A stretch of DNA of 40,264 nt from Tannerella sp. (GCA_031271805.1 JAISUX010000078.1:1-40264), one strand, 5' to 3'; counted from the first letter of the stretch, positions 25,901 to 34,167 are shown. Numbers and translations are program-made. Notes: a model not told the origin generated them from the sequence alone.

Positions 25901-26228
25901 GATAACAAGCGTCCCGCGACTCTCGGCTTCATGGACCTCATCCGACAGCGAACAGAACGACGCCCAGTTCAACAGCACTTCGACGCGCTTCCTAACAAGC
26001 CGTGATTATCTGGGACTTAACAACGTCCGTTTAGCTTATAATTTCCCTAAACGATTGCTCGATAAACTGAAAATCGAAAAATCGTCAATATGGATTTCGG
26101 GTGATAACCTGTACATCTCGACCGCCCGCAAGGGCTATTTCCCTGTAGGAAGCGAAAGCGGCGCCTCCGACAGAAGTCAATATATACCCCTGACCACTAT
26201 CATGGCAGGTGTTCACATTCAATTCTAA
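22911..26228 (+). CDS. SusC/RagA-type TonB-linked outer-membrane transporter without STN domain
   Basis: A 1105-residue outer-membrane importer. The signal peptide (MKNLKHLLSYLCLSLGMLIC and following, ending NAQ) is followed by a carboxypeptidase-regulatory-like domain (GTITDETGEPVVGASVIVKE). A TonB-box-like segment (SELDEVIVVAYG) comes next, then the plug with SusC signatures VRIRGYGSAN, PLYVVDGMPY and ALYGARAANGVILITTKKG. The remainder is a 22-strand type barrel ending MAGVHIQF with terminal Phe. It lacks the STN signalling domain and has no sigma/anti-sigma genes beside it, unlike the second SusC. The substrate is unknown; glycans or peptides are possible. Confidence 0.95.
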   Translation: MKNLKHLLSYLCLSLGMLICFTQAINAQTTKQATGTITDETGEPVVGASVIVKENSTVGTVSDIEGKFDLSNIPSSATTLIIRYIGYTEQEVAIGKDLKIVLVPSVSELDEVIVVAYGTTKKAAFTGSATQISGEKITAKNQSEITKALAGEVAGVQVINTSGQPGTNATVRIRGYGSANSSRAPLYVVDGMPYEGDISAIPNSDVESTTVLKDASAAALYGARAANGVILITTKKGKSGTSYIDVDAHTGINTRIIPLYDVIDSPERYAELAWESKKNYALLSGLSPFAANLYASNSLFDPKQSGISSIYNMWNAPNNYVVDAATGKITAPRKYTPEKWSDYMFGTGQRHEASIKFSGGSGNTLSYYTSFGVLDEEGYYIQSDYSRLSARTNLVYEPKKWLKATTNLSYAYQELNNPSQTDNMNNGFQFVNFMPPIYPVFQRDSKGQYVPDPIVGGNRYDFGMESNYSRGYAAGINPVMIAALDVNRSLSHQLIGNANFEVKFLDDFKFTTSNGYQLYIGQGIGLENPYYGDAAGVGRITRTTETYTSLNLTQMLSYQKKINLHSINAFVAHETYNLIYHVDYAQQKTLAMADGIELSNGISMNGIYGFKLDRSMESYFAQAKYDYDEKYFIDFNVRRDGSSRFTNNKWGNFWSAGAAWLLHKENFMRDLDEINHLRLKVSYGTNGNEGLAIGTQENFYPTQNLYSINNLNDELSYSIGYIGNPELTWEKSNMLNAGVDFGIWDDRLEGEIEVYRKRTTDMIFSKQMPTSLGYSSLTVNDAVLDNTGIEITIKGKVVKTEDLEIELNANAAHYTNKMVTMPLGDGNKPKAIEVHGNMAWAKGHSLYDYYMREYAGVDPNDGAAQWISYYDRNNPVEEDGKPVLDENNNPTYTIVDNMVDYLDKRQRDGKEVDLVKDVTKKYQDATLMFNDKSAIPDLAGAFGFNVKFKGIEFSAQALYSVGGYGYDAVYATAMHNGVAGSMNWHKDIEQRWTEPGQITSVPRLSASWTSSDSEQNDAQFNSTSTRFLTSRDYLGLNNVRLAYNFPKRLLDKLKIEKSSIWISGDNLYISTARKGYFPVGSESGASDRSQYIPLTTIMAGVHIQF

Positions 26229-26240
26229 AAGATTACGACT

Positions 26241-27755
26241 ATGAAAAGTAATAAAATATTTATAACATTGTTTGCCGGTTTATCGGCTACGCTTTTGCTG
26301 ACAAACTGCAGTGAGGATTTTCTCACCAAAGAACCCTCCGGAGTGCTATCCACAAGCCAATTGAACGAGATTGCAAAGAATGACCCAGGCTCGGTACTGC
26401 TGCCCCTGACTACAGGACTTTATTCGACAACATTTGCTTATGGTTCCGGAGGTTTGAGTCAGCATGATGACTTCGGACAAAAATGTATTGATATAGTCAC
26501 CGACATGATGTGCGCCGACATGGCTATGCCGTCAAATAGCTACGGCTGGTTCAGAGACGACTACAACTTCGTGTCGCAAACCAAAACCGAAAACAGGGCT
26601 TACGGACTGTGGCGTTACTACTATCGCCTGATTAAGAGCGCTAACGAAGTGCTCGACCTCATCGGAGGCGACGGGGAAGTGCCCGAAGATGCGGAATCAA
26701 AAGCTTACTATGGACAGGCCAAAGCCGTGAGGGCTTATTGCTACTTTTATTTGGTCAACCTGTATCAACATCCCTACGGCGAGAAAAAAGATAAACCCGG
26801 CGTGCCGATATACACCTCTCAGTTGATTCCCGACTTCGTCGGACAATCGACAGTGCAGGAGGTATATACGCTGATTATCAATGACTTAACCGAGGCTATT
26901 GAGGTTTTGAAAGATTATGACCGCGGTTCGGACAAATCGAAAGCCGACAAATATGTCGCATACGGTTTACTTGCCAATGCCTACCTTATGAGGGGGGAAT
27001 CGGGAGACTACCAGAAAGCGGTTGATGCGGCAAACGCCGTTATCGGAAGCGGCAAGTTCCCTTTGATGACGGCCAATGACGTGACAAAGAGCGGCTTCAA
27101 TTCAATAACCATCCCAAGTTGGATATGGGCTATCGACCTCACTTCGGAAAATTCACCGGCTCTCCCAACGTTCTGGGGTCAAGTGGATTATTATACCTAC
27201 AGTTATGCTTGGGCAGGCGATTTTAAGGTAATAGACGCCGACCTGTACGCAAGGATTCCGACTACCGACATCCGCAAACAACAGTTCGGCTCGCCGTCAG
27301 GCGGAGTAGGCGAAGATCCGCTTTTGCCGATCTACAAGTTTTACGACAGCGACCGCAGCCCCGGCAAACGCCTTTGGGAAAACGACGAGGTCTATATGAG
27401 AGTCGAGGAGTTGTACCTCCTCAAGGCCGAAGCCCTCGCCCGCGATAATAAGACAAGCGAAGCGGCAACGACATTAAAAGAACTCGTTGACCTTCGCGAC
27501 CCAACGACGGCGGCTACATTCGCGTCGATGAGCAATGCCGCGTTGCTGGAAGAAATCTACTTCAACTGGCGCGCCGAAATGTGGGGCGAAGGAAAGGTCT
27601 ATCTCGCTATGAAACGTTACAAGAAAACCGTCAAACGAGGCCCTAACCATTACCTCCGCGCCGGCGAAAGCTTCGCATACAACGATAGCAGGATGATTTT
27701 TGAGATACCCGAAAGAGAAGAACTCAATAATCCGTATATTGTAAAGCAACAATAA
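26241..27755 (+). CDS. SusD/RagB family surface lipoprotein
   Basis: The lid and substrate-binding partner of the SusC upstream. The lipoprotein signal ends LLTNC, followed by SEDF, an acidic stretch after the Cys that fits surface-export signals in this phylum. The N-terminal SusD-like part contains the helices LWRYYYRLIKSANEVLDLI and KAVRAYCYFYLVNLY. The C-terminal RagB/SusD part holds RVEELYLLKAEALAR and the WRAEMWGEG block. The 504-residue length is normal. The start is 12 bases after the susC stop. Confidence 0.95.
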   Translation: MKSNKIFITLFAGLSATLLLTNCSEDFLTKEPSGVLSTSQLNEIAKNDPGSVLLPLTTGLYSTTFAYGSGGLSQHDDFGQKCIDIVTDMMCADMAMPSNSYGWFRDDYNFVSQTKTENRAYGLWRYYYRLIKSANEVLDLIGGDGEVPEDAESKAYYGQAKAVRAYCYFYLVNLYQHPYGEKKDKPGVPIYTSQLIPDFVGQSTVQEVYTLIINDLTEAIEVLKDYDRGSDKSKADKYVAYGLLANAYLMRGESGDYQKAVDAANAVIGSGKFPLMTANDVTKSGFNSITIPSWIWAIDLTSENSPALPTFWGQVDYYTYSYAWAGDFKVIDADLYARIPTTDIRKQQFGSPSGGVGEDPLLPIYKFYDSDRSPGKRLWENDEVYMRVEELYLLKAEALARDNKTSEAATTLKELVDLRDPTTAATFASMSNAALLEEIYFNWRAEMWGEGKVYLAMKRYKKTVKRGPNHYLRAGESFAYNDSRMIFEIPEREELNNPYIVKQQ

Positions 27756-27772
27756 CTAATAAATTAACAGAT

Positions 27773-28654
27773 ATGAAAACATTATATAAAAACATATTTG
27801 CGGTTTTCGCCGCCTTATGCCTGTTCTCGGCATGTGAAGAGTCGATAATTAAGAACAGCGGCATCACCGACCCCGAAATAGACCCGTCAAAAACGCCGAC
27901 GGGAGTGACTACGGGAGAGGTCATCGACAACCTCGGCGCGTCGGTCGTATTAAGCGGCTCCGTCAGCGGCGACGGGGGCAGCAGCATCCTCGACAACGGG
28001 TTCATATTGCATACCAGCAGCAACTTCACTCTCGATTCGGCAAATTTGGTTGTCGGTAGCGCCACTAACCCCGCTGTGGGCAGTTTCGAGGCCACAGTAA
28101 CAGGACTTATTATCAATACAACCTATTATTACAGGGCGTTCTCGTATAATATCAACGGTATCACCCTTGGAGAAGTAAAGAGCCTGTTAACCGCCGGCGG
28201 CCTACCTACGCCCTACAGCACAAAGTTCGACCCGTCGAAACCGACCGATATCCAAGGCTGGGTATTCGATAAATATACCGGCTTCGACCCCGAAGGCTTG
28301 GATCCCGTATGGTTCAATGAGGACGTCGGTGAGACCTGCGTCTCATCCTATTGGATGGGCGAAGACCTGACGCTTATATCCCCGTGTTTCTATATCACTA
28401 ATGAGTCCGATGTGCTGAAATTCAACGTTTTCATTGGAGGTTACGGCTCGACGGCAACGAAAGTCAAAGTCTATATCACCGAAGATTTGGACAATTACGG
28501 CGCTCCGCTTAAGAACTGGGAGATCTCAGGATATACATACGGCCCCATTTCCATAAATATGGCTTCTTATTATAAGAAAAATGTTTACATAATTTATGTA
28601 ATCGAAGCCGGAGACTTTATTCTGTATAACTTCTCAATAGCGCCGCCGGCTTAA
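27773..28654 (+). CDS. SusCD-associated surface lipoprotein with Fn3-like domain
   Basis: A 293-residue lipoprotein. The signal ends LFSAC with CEES as acidic export signal. Residues ~40-140 resemble a fibronectin-type-III fold common in Bacteroidetes surface proteins (ILDNGFILHTSSNF and TTYYYRAFSYNINGITLGEV). The C-terminal half reads like a jelly-roll binding module (ISPCFYITNESDVLKFNVFI, TKVKVYITEDL). It probably sits at the surface as an extra binding protein in the role of SusE/SusF. I cannot name the ligand. It follows susD by 17 bases and ends the operon. Confidence 0.8.
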   Translation: MKTLYKNIFAVFAALCLFSACEESIIKNSGITDPEIDPSKTPTGVTTGEVIDNLGASVVLSGSVSGDGGSSILDNGFILHTSSNFTLDSANLVVGSATNPAVGSFEATVTGLIINTTYYYRAFSYNINGITLGEVKSLLTAGGLPTPYSTKFDPSKPTDIQGWVFDKYTGFDPEGLDPVWFNEDVGETCVSSYWMGEDLTLISPCFYITNESDVLKFNVFIGGYGSTATKVKVYITEDLDNYGAPLKNWEISGYTYGPISINMASYYKKNVYIIYVIEAGDFILYNFSIAPPA

Positions 28655-28682
28655 CCCGACGCCCGTTCCTGGGGATGGTTTC

Positions 28683-28774
28683 CGTCATTGCGAACGCACT
28701 CCCACGTCATTGCGAACGAAGTGAAGCAATCGCATCAACACCAACGATAAGATTGCTTCATTCCTCGTAATGAC
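28683..28774. repeat. Dispersed inverted-repeat element (TCATTGCGA type), with an extra half copy
   Basis: Arms 28706-28731 and 28751-28774 are near-complementary: GTCATTGCGAACGAAGTGAA then GCAATC, against GATTGCTTCATTCCTCG then TAATGAC. They can form a long imperfect hairpin around a 19-base loop. A partial extra arm (CGTCATTGCGAACG) precedes at 28683-28696. This kind of palindromic unit is found in many copies between genes in diverse bacteria. It has no coding potential and separates the susCD operon from the peptidase gene. Confidence 0.7.
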
Positions 28775-28812
28775 AACACGGAGTAACAATCAAAGTTATT
28801 AAAATTATCATT

Positions 28813-31704
28813 ATGAAAACATTCGGATTAAAATTAATCGTATTGTTTGCCATTATTAGCGCAAACATCAATGCCCAGGGGCTTAAAGGTTTCAAACTGC
28901 CCAACGGACTTAGTGTCTTCATTTGGGAAGACGCCAAAGCCCCCGACGTTTTCGGCATGGTCGCCGTCAACGTAGGCTCCAAAGAAGATCCGGAAGAATA
29001 TACCGGATTGGCGCATTACCTCGAACACGTCATGTTCAAGGGAACAGACAAGATAGGCAGCTTCGACTGGTCTAAAGAAAAGCCCATCTATGACAAAATC
29101 GTCGCCAAATACGACGAAATGGCCAATACCACCGACCCCAAAGCCAAAGAAGCTATATCGCTGGAAATAAACGAATTAACCCAGGAGGCGGCCAAATACA
29201 GCCTCTCAAGCGAATTTTCCGGATTAGTACAGAACATAGGAGGCACAGGCCTGAACGCCGGGACAAGTTTCGACTATACGGTCTATTTCAACAGCTTCCC
29301 GCCCGGAGAAATCTACAAATGGCTGGAACTCTACTCCTCGCGATTGATAAATCCGGTATTCCGCAGTTTCCAACCCGAACTCGAAACCGTCTATGAGGAA
29401 TACAACCGCGGACAGGATAACCAATCAAATGTCGAACAGGAAATAATGCTTCGTAATCTTTTCGCAGGACATCCCTACTCACGCTCTATAATCGGACTGC
29501 CGGAGCATCTGAAAAATCCCCGCCTGTCGAAACTTATAGAGTTTTACAACAATTGGTATGTACCTGATAATATGGCGCTTATCATCGTAGGCAACGTCAA
29601 AACGAACGAGATTCTACCCATTATCAGGGAGAAATTCGGCCGATTGGAAAAACGCGCGACGCCCGAACGCAAGCAATATCCCGAAACGCCGATTAAGGGG
29701 CGCAAAGAGGTGACGCAAAAAATTTCCCTCTATCCTCAATTGATACTCGCCTTTCCGGGCGTTACTAATTCAAATGAGGACGATATCGCCCTCGAAATCT
29801 GCTCGTCGATACTCTCGAACTCAAGCCAGACAGGGCTTTTGGATAAATTAGTGCTCGACGGCGACCTGCTGCAAGCCTACGCCTCGTCCGACGCCCTGAG
29901 CCTCAAAGAACGGGGCTATATCATGATCGAAGCAATCCCGCTCTACGACCGCAACCAGATGCGTTTTGAATCGCTTTCGACCGTCGAGAAATTTGTGCTC
30001 GCCGAACTGAAAAAACTGAAAGAGGGCAAGTTCGAGGACTGGCTCGTCCAATCCATTAAAAACCGCATGATGCGCATGAACGAACTCCGGTTGGAATCGA
30101 ACTCCAACAAGGCTAACCTTATCGCCGACGTCTTCCTGTCGGGCAAAGACATGGGACGAGTGCTCAACTACAACGAAATCGTCTCGTCGATAACCACCGA
30201 ACAAATCAAGGATATCGCAAAGAAATACTTCAAAGACGACTATTTCGTCCTCAAGATGAACGAAGGCAAACTGCCCAAGAGCAAGGAACTTGAAAAGCCT
30301 AAGTTTAAGCCAATTACACCCACACGCGGCGAAGAATCGGCTTATTCCAAGGAGTTTAAAAACCTGCCTGTCAAATACGCCACAAACTCTTTCGCCGACA
30401 TGAGCGAGGTGCAGGAACGCCAAATCAACGACCGCTCGAAGCTGTTCTACAACAAAAACAACGAAAACGGCATCTTCTCGCTGATATTGAAGTTCGGCAT
30501 TGGCGCCCAAAAGATGCCAAAACTCGAACTCGCCGTGCCTCTGATGAACAACGCCGGCATCATGGGACTTGCCGACGCACAGGAGGTCAAGCAGGCCTTC
30601 AGCGACCTCGGCGCATCATGCACCTACAGCGTTGACGACAACTATCTGTATGTCGTCATGGAAGGCTTCGAGGAAAACCTGCAGAAATCTTGCAACCTCA
30701 TGACAAGGCAAATACTCCTCCCCAAATTGGATGAGAAACAGCTTAACAGTCTCCAAGGCTCTGAATATCAGGGACGTATAATTGAGAAGAAACAAAATTC
30801 GACGCTAAACGCGGCGATGTATCAATACTTGGTTTACGGCGAAAAATCGAATTTTATCGACCGCCCCAAGCTCAATGACATAATAGAACTGTCGATAAGC
30901 AACCTTACCGGGGAATTTCAACGGGCTACCGATTATGAAGCCGAAATCCACTATGTAGGGGCATTGCCGCTCGACACGGTATATAATATCCTGAGCCAGA
31001 ACCTGCCGCTGAAACAGGGTGAAAAGGAATCTACCTCTCCGGAAATAATAAAAAAGGCTGAATATAAGGAGAATACGATTTATTTCATGCCTAACAGCGA
31101 GGCCAAGCAGAGCGCTATTTACTTCTTTATCGAAAGCGATGAATTTAAGAAGGAAGATGAGCCTTATATAAATGCTTTCAACGTTTATTTCTCAGACGGC
31201 TTCACGTCATTGGTGCTGCAGGAAATCCGCGAATACCGCTCGTTAGCGTATTCATCCTACGGTTATATCGAAACCCCGCCGCTCGAAGGCAAAAAGACGT
31301 ACTTCCGCGGCTATATCGGCACTCAAGGCGACAAGACAACCGAGGCTATCGACGTCTTTATGGGTCTCTTGACAGATATGCCCGAATATCCCGACCGCAT
31401 GGATAATATTCGCGACTACCTTAAGGAAACGGCGACGGTCGAAAAACCGACTTTCCGCAATGCAAGCCAAACGTATCAGTATTGGAAACGCTTAGGTTAC
31501 ACCAAATCGCCCGCCGAGACGCATTTCAAGACCTATAATGACATGCAGTTCCAGGACATCGTCAAGCTATACAACGAGAAACTGAAAGGCCGCCCGATAG
31601 CCATAGGCATAGTCGGCAACCCTAAGTTCGTTGACGAAAAAGCCCTGAAAAAATACGGGAAAGTAATCCGCATATCAACCAACAAAGTCTTCAGCGAAGA
31701 ATAA
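28813..31704 (+). CDS. Secreted M16 family zinc metallopeptidase (963 aa)
   Basis: A pitrilysin-type protease. The signal peptide MKTFGLKLIVLFAIISANINAQ directs it out of the cytoplasm. The inverted zinc motif HxxEH is H68-YL-E71-H72, and a further ligand Glu lies in the ELETVYEEYNRG segment near residue 190. An insert of about 50 residues (K-rich, ~85-135) separates these compared with compact members. Four M16-type domains fit the length; only the first has the metal site. Members degrade peptides of limited size. It stands after the susCD operon and an inverted repeat, without a clear promoter of its own. A role in using imported or surface peptides is possible but unproven. Confidence 0.9.
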   Translation: MKTFGLKLIVLFAIISANINAQGLKGFKLPNGLSVFIWEDAKAPDVFGMVAVNVGSKEDPEEYTGLAHYLEHVMFKGTDKIGSFDWSKEKPIYDKIVAKYDEMANTTDPKAKEAISLEINELTQEAAKYSLSSEFSGLVQNIGGTGLNAGTSFDYTVYFNSFPPGEIYKWLELYSSRLINPVFRSFQPELETVYEEYNRGQDNQSNVEQEIMLRNLFAGHPYSRSIIGLPEHLKNPRLSKLIEFYNNWYVPDNMALIIVGNVKTNEILPIIREKFGRLEKRATPERKQYPETPIKGRKEVTQKISLYPQLILAFPGVTNSNEDDIALEICSSILSNSSQTGLLDKLVLDGDLLQAYASSDALSLKERGYIMIEAIPLYDRNQMRFESLSTVEKFVLAELKKLKEGKFEDWLVQSIKNRMMRMNELRLESNSNKANLIADVFLSGKDMGRVLNYNEIVSSITTEQIKDIAKKYFKDDYFVLKMNEGKLPKSKELEKPKFKPITPTRGEESAYSKEFKNLPVKYATNSFADMSEVQERQINDRSKLFYNKNNENGIFSLILKFGIGAQKMPKLELAVPLMNNAGIMGLADAQEVKQAFSDLGASCTYSVDDNYLYVVMEGFEENLQKSCNLMTRQILLPKLDEKQLNSLQGSEYQGRIIEKKQNSTLNAAMYQYLVYGEKSNFIDRPKLNDIIELSISNLTGEFQRATDYEAEIHYVGALPLDTVYNILSQNLPLKQGEKESTSPEIIKKAEYKENTIYFMPNSEAKQSAIYFFIESDEFKKEDEPYINAFNVYFSDGFTSLVLQEIREYRSLAYSSYGYIETPPLEGKKTYFRGYIGTQGDKTTEAIDVFMGLLTDMPEYPDRMDNIRDYLKETATVEKPTFRNASQTYQYWKRLGYTKSPAETHFKTYNDMQFQDIVKLYNEKLKGRPIAIGIVGNPKFVDEKALKKYGKVIRISTNKVFSEE

Positions 31705-31749
31705 CGCGGTTTTTTCCCGTCAATCTCATGTATTTAGCAAAATTTTTCT

Positions 31750-31757
31750 TACCTTTG
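31750..31757 (+). promoter_or_regulatory. Promoter core of pheS
   Basis: TACCTTTG fits TAnnTTTG. It lies 24 bases before ATG 31781. The TTG at 31763 would fall at or next to the expected transcription start, so this site favours the downstream ATG. No clear -33 element is seen. Confidence 0.5.
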
Positions 31758-31780
31758 CAGGCTTGAAAAGATATATGGAT

Positions 31781-32800
31781 ATGTTGGATAAAATTAAAGA
31801 TTTGCTTGACGAGGTCAAGGAATTGAAGGCGGACAGCGCCGAAGAACTGGAAGAATTGCGCATCAAATATTTGAGCAAGAAAGGTGCAATTTCATCGCTT
31901 ATGAACGATTTCCGCGAAGTAGCAACCGAGCAGAAACGGGAAATAGGACAGCGGCTTAACGAACTTAAAAACCTGGCTCAAAACAAGATCGCAGACATGA
32001 AAGAGTCTTTCGACAATCTTAAAACCTTGGGCAACGAGGTCGATTTAAGCCGCACGGCCTACCCTGTCGCACTCGGGACACGGCACCCTCTGTCGATTGT
32101 CAAACGTGAGATAAGCGACATCTTCGCGAGGCTCGGCTTCAATATCGCCGAAGGGCCTGAAATAGAGGACGATTGGCATGTGTTTTCATCGCTCAACTTT
32201 GCCGATGACCACCCGGCTCGCGACATGCAGGACACCTTCTTCATTCAAAACAACCCCGACATACTGCTCCGGACACACACTTCGTCGGTTCAGACCCGCG
32301 TCATGGAGAAGCAGCAACCGCCGATCCGCATCATCTGTCCGGGGCGCGTCTATCGTAACGAGGCGATTTCCTATCGCGCACACTGCTTTTTCCATCAAGT
32401 CGAAGGGCTTTATATCGACAAAAACGTCTCGTTTGCCGATTTAAAGCAGGTTCTGCTCTTCTTCGCCAAAGAAATGTTCGGTAGCGACACAAAAATTCGC
32501 CTGCGCCCGTCATATTTTCCCTTCACGGAACCCTCGGCCGAGATGGACATCAGTTGCAACATCTGTGGAGGCAAAGGCTGCCCGTTCTGCAAACATACCG
32601 GTTGGGTAGAGATTCTCGGCTGCGGCATGGTTGACCCTAACGTGCTGGATAACTGCGGAATAGACAGCAAAATATATTCGGGATACGCGCTTGGGATGGG
32701 CATTGAAAGGATTACTAACTTAAAATACCGCATCAAAGACCTCAGGCTGTTTTCGGAAAACGACCTGCGCTTCCTGCGGCAATTCGAGGCGGCAGTGTGA
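31781..32800 (+). CDS. pheS: Phenylalanine-tRNA ligase alpha subunit
   Basis: The catalytic subunit of PheRS (339 aa from ATG 31781; ATG 31775 is also possible). The N-terminal coiled-coil (residues ~1-85) binds tRNA. The class II core has GRVYRNEAISYRAHCFFHQV (motif 2) and GYALGMGIERITNLKY (motif 3). A cysteine cluster C259-x2-C262-x4-C267-x2-C270 is inserted between the sheet strands, as in some other bacterial PheS proteins, and may bind zinc. It overlaps the nth start by four bases (GTGA). pheT is not adjacent but at the left end of the window. Confidence 0.95.
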   Translation: MLDKIKDLLDEVKELKADSAEELEELRIKYLSKKGAISSLMNDFREVATEQKREIGQRLNELKNLAQNKIADMKESFDNLKTLGNEVDLSRTAYPVALGTRHPLSIVKREISDIFARLGFNIAEGPEIEDDWHVFSSLNFADDHPARDMQDTFFIQNNPDILLRTHTSSVQTRVMEKQQPPIRIICPGRVYRNEAISYRAHCFFHQVEGLYIDKNVSFADLKQVLLFFAKEMFGSDTKIRLRPSYFPFTEPSAEMDISCNICGGKGCPFCKHTGWVEILGCGMVDPNVLDNCGIDSKIYSGYALGMGIERITNLKYRIKDLRLFSENDLRFLRQFEAAV

Positions 32801-33432
32801 AAAAAGAGGATAGATATAAGGCTGTTATTGAGTGGTTTACGAAGAATATGCCGATCGCTCGGTCGGAACTTCATTTCCACGACCCTTTTCAGTTGCTTAT
32901 CGCCGTAATTTTGTCGGCTCAGTGTACCGACAAGCGGATCAATATGATTACACCTGCCCTCTTTGAGGCTTTTCCGACGCCCGACGCCATGTCGAAAGCG
33001 ACGCCCGAAGAAGTCTTCGAGTATATAAAAAGCGTGTCGTATCCCAACAATAAGGCCAAGCATTTGGTCGGAATGGCGAAGATGTTAGTCGAGGATTTCG
33101 GAGGAGTTGTGCCGTCCGACATAGACGAATTGCAGAAACTGCCGGGCGTAGGACGCAAGACCGCCAATGTCATCGCCTCGGTAGTTTTCGACCAGCCCGC
33201 TATGGCCGTCGATACCCACGTCTTCCGCGTAGCCAACCGTATAGGCCTGACTACCAACAGCAAAACGCCCCTCGCAACCGAAAAAGAATTAGTAAGCCAC
33301 ATCCCCGAAGAATATATAGCCATCGCCCATCACTGGCTGATTCTGCATGGCAGATACGTCTGCACCTCCCGCAAACCGAACTGCAACAAATGCGGCATAA
33401 GCGCCTACTGCAAAGAATTTGCGAAAAAATAA
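32797..33432 (+). CDS. nth: Endonuclease III (DNA glycosylase/AP lyase)
   Basis: A base-excision repair enzyme that removes oxidised pyrimidines and cuts at the abasic site. The helix-hairpin-helix motif is LPGVGRKTANVI with the catalytic Lys, followed by the catalytic Asp in AVDTHVFR. The C-terminal iron-sulfur cluster ligands follow the classic C-x6-C-x2-C-x5-C spacing (CTSRKPNCNKCGISAYC). At 211 residues it is full length. It uses a GTG start that overlaps the pheS stop, so it depends on pheS translation. Confidence 0.96.
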   Translation: MKKEDRYKAVIEWFTKNMPIARSELHFHDPFQLLIAVILSAQCTDKRINMITPALFEAFPTPDAMSKATPEEVFEYIKSVSYPNNKAKHLVGMAKMLVEDFGGVVPSDIDELQKLPGVGRKTANVIASVVFDQPAMAVDTHVFRVANRIGLTTNSKTPLATEKELVSHIPEEYIAIAHHWLILHGRYVCTSRKPNCNKCGISAYCKEFAKK

Positions 33433-33449
33433 AAAATATTCGGGAAGAA

Positions 33450-33480
33450 GTTGACGGTTGATAAAAAATAACTATCTTTG
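33450..33480 (+). promoter_or_regulatory. Housekeeping-type promoter of the ECF sigma factor gene
   Basis: GTTG (33450-33453), a 19-base spacer and TATCTTTG (33473-33480) fit the standard Bacteroidetes promoter, 19 bases before the ATG at 33499. The sigma gene thus appears to be transcribed by the primary sigma factor, unlike the genes after it. Confidence 0.65.
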
Positions 33481-33498
33481 CCACGAAAAATAATTTGT

Positions 33499-34128
33499 AT
33501 GAAGAAAAAGGATCTGCCTGAATACATGGACACCGACACAGACATCATACTTACCTTATTGAAACAAGGAAATCGTGAGGCATTCACAACGTTGTTCAGG
33601 TCGCTATACAAGGATTTGGTTATGTTTGCCGGAAGATTTATTCCGGACAAATCTTCGTGCGAAGATATCGTCCAGTCGATTTTCATGAAACTATGGATCG
33701 ACAGGGAAACTATTAATATTGAAACATCTATCAAGTCATATCTGCTACAATCCGTTCGCAACGGTTGCCTCGACGAACTGCGCCATCGCAAAATAGTCCT
33801 TCAACACCAATCGGACGAACAACTGTCGCAGACCGACATAGATACCGACGCGGAAGATCGTCTCAATTATCTTGATCTACAAAGGAGTCTGAAGCAAGCG
33901 CTGAAAAAAATCCCTGATACGTTACGAGAGGCATACGAGTTGCACAGGTTTCGGAACATGAAGTATAAGGATATTGCAGCGAAATTGAACGTATCGGAAA
34001 GAACCGTCGAAGTACGCATCTCAAAAGCAATTGCCATGCTAAGGCAATATTTGAATGAATACTTGACTGTTTCTTTATGTTGCGTTATGCTAAAAAAGAT
34101 TATTGATTTGTGGAATATTGTTTTATAA
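33499..34128 (+). CDS. ECF-type RNA polymerase sigma factor (209 aa)
   Basis: An extracytoplasmic-function sigma-70 factor of the Bacteroidetes SusC/FecR-linked group. Region 2 lies at about residues 25-90 (EAFTTLFRSLYKDLVMFAGR, then CEDIVQSIFMKLW). Region 4 ends in the helix-turn-helix RNMKYKDIAAKLNVSERTVE. The start ATG 33499 is preferred over an upstream in-frame codon at 33478, which overlaps the promoter core. The C-terminal ~30 residues after region 4 are hydrophobic (LTVSLCCVMLKKIIDLWNIV), an unusual tail that might touch the membrane or FecR. It is followed by fecR after 39 bases. Confidence 0.94.
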   Translation: MKKKDLPEYMDTDTDIILTLLKQGNREAFTTLFRSLYKDLVMFAGRFIPDKSSCEDIVQSIFMKLWIDRETINIETSIKSYLLQSVRNGCLDELRHRKIVLQHQSDEQLSQTDIDTDAEDRLNYLDLQRSLKQALKKIPDTLREAYELHRFRNMKYKDIAAKLNVSERTVEVRISKAIAMLRQYLNEYLTVSLCCVMLKKIIDLWNIVL

Positions 34129-34136
34129 ACGTCTTA
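34108..34136 (+). promoter_or_regulatory. Two-part motif before fecR, candidate ECF sigma target promoter
   Basis: TTGTGGAA (34108-34115), 11 bases, then AAACGTCTTA (34127-34136). The same motif with the same spacing occurs before the STN-SusC gene at 35116-35144. It lies 31 bases before the fecR ATG and overlaps the 3' end of the sigma gene. The -10-like CGTC is typical of ECF sigma promoters, although the spacing is shorter than usual. Confidence 0.5.
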
Positions 34137-34167
34137 AATAAAAAGACAGTAAATAAAGAACATAATA

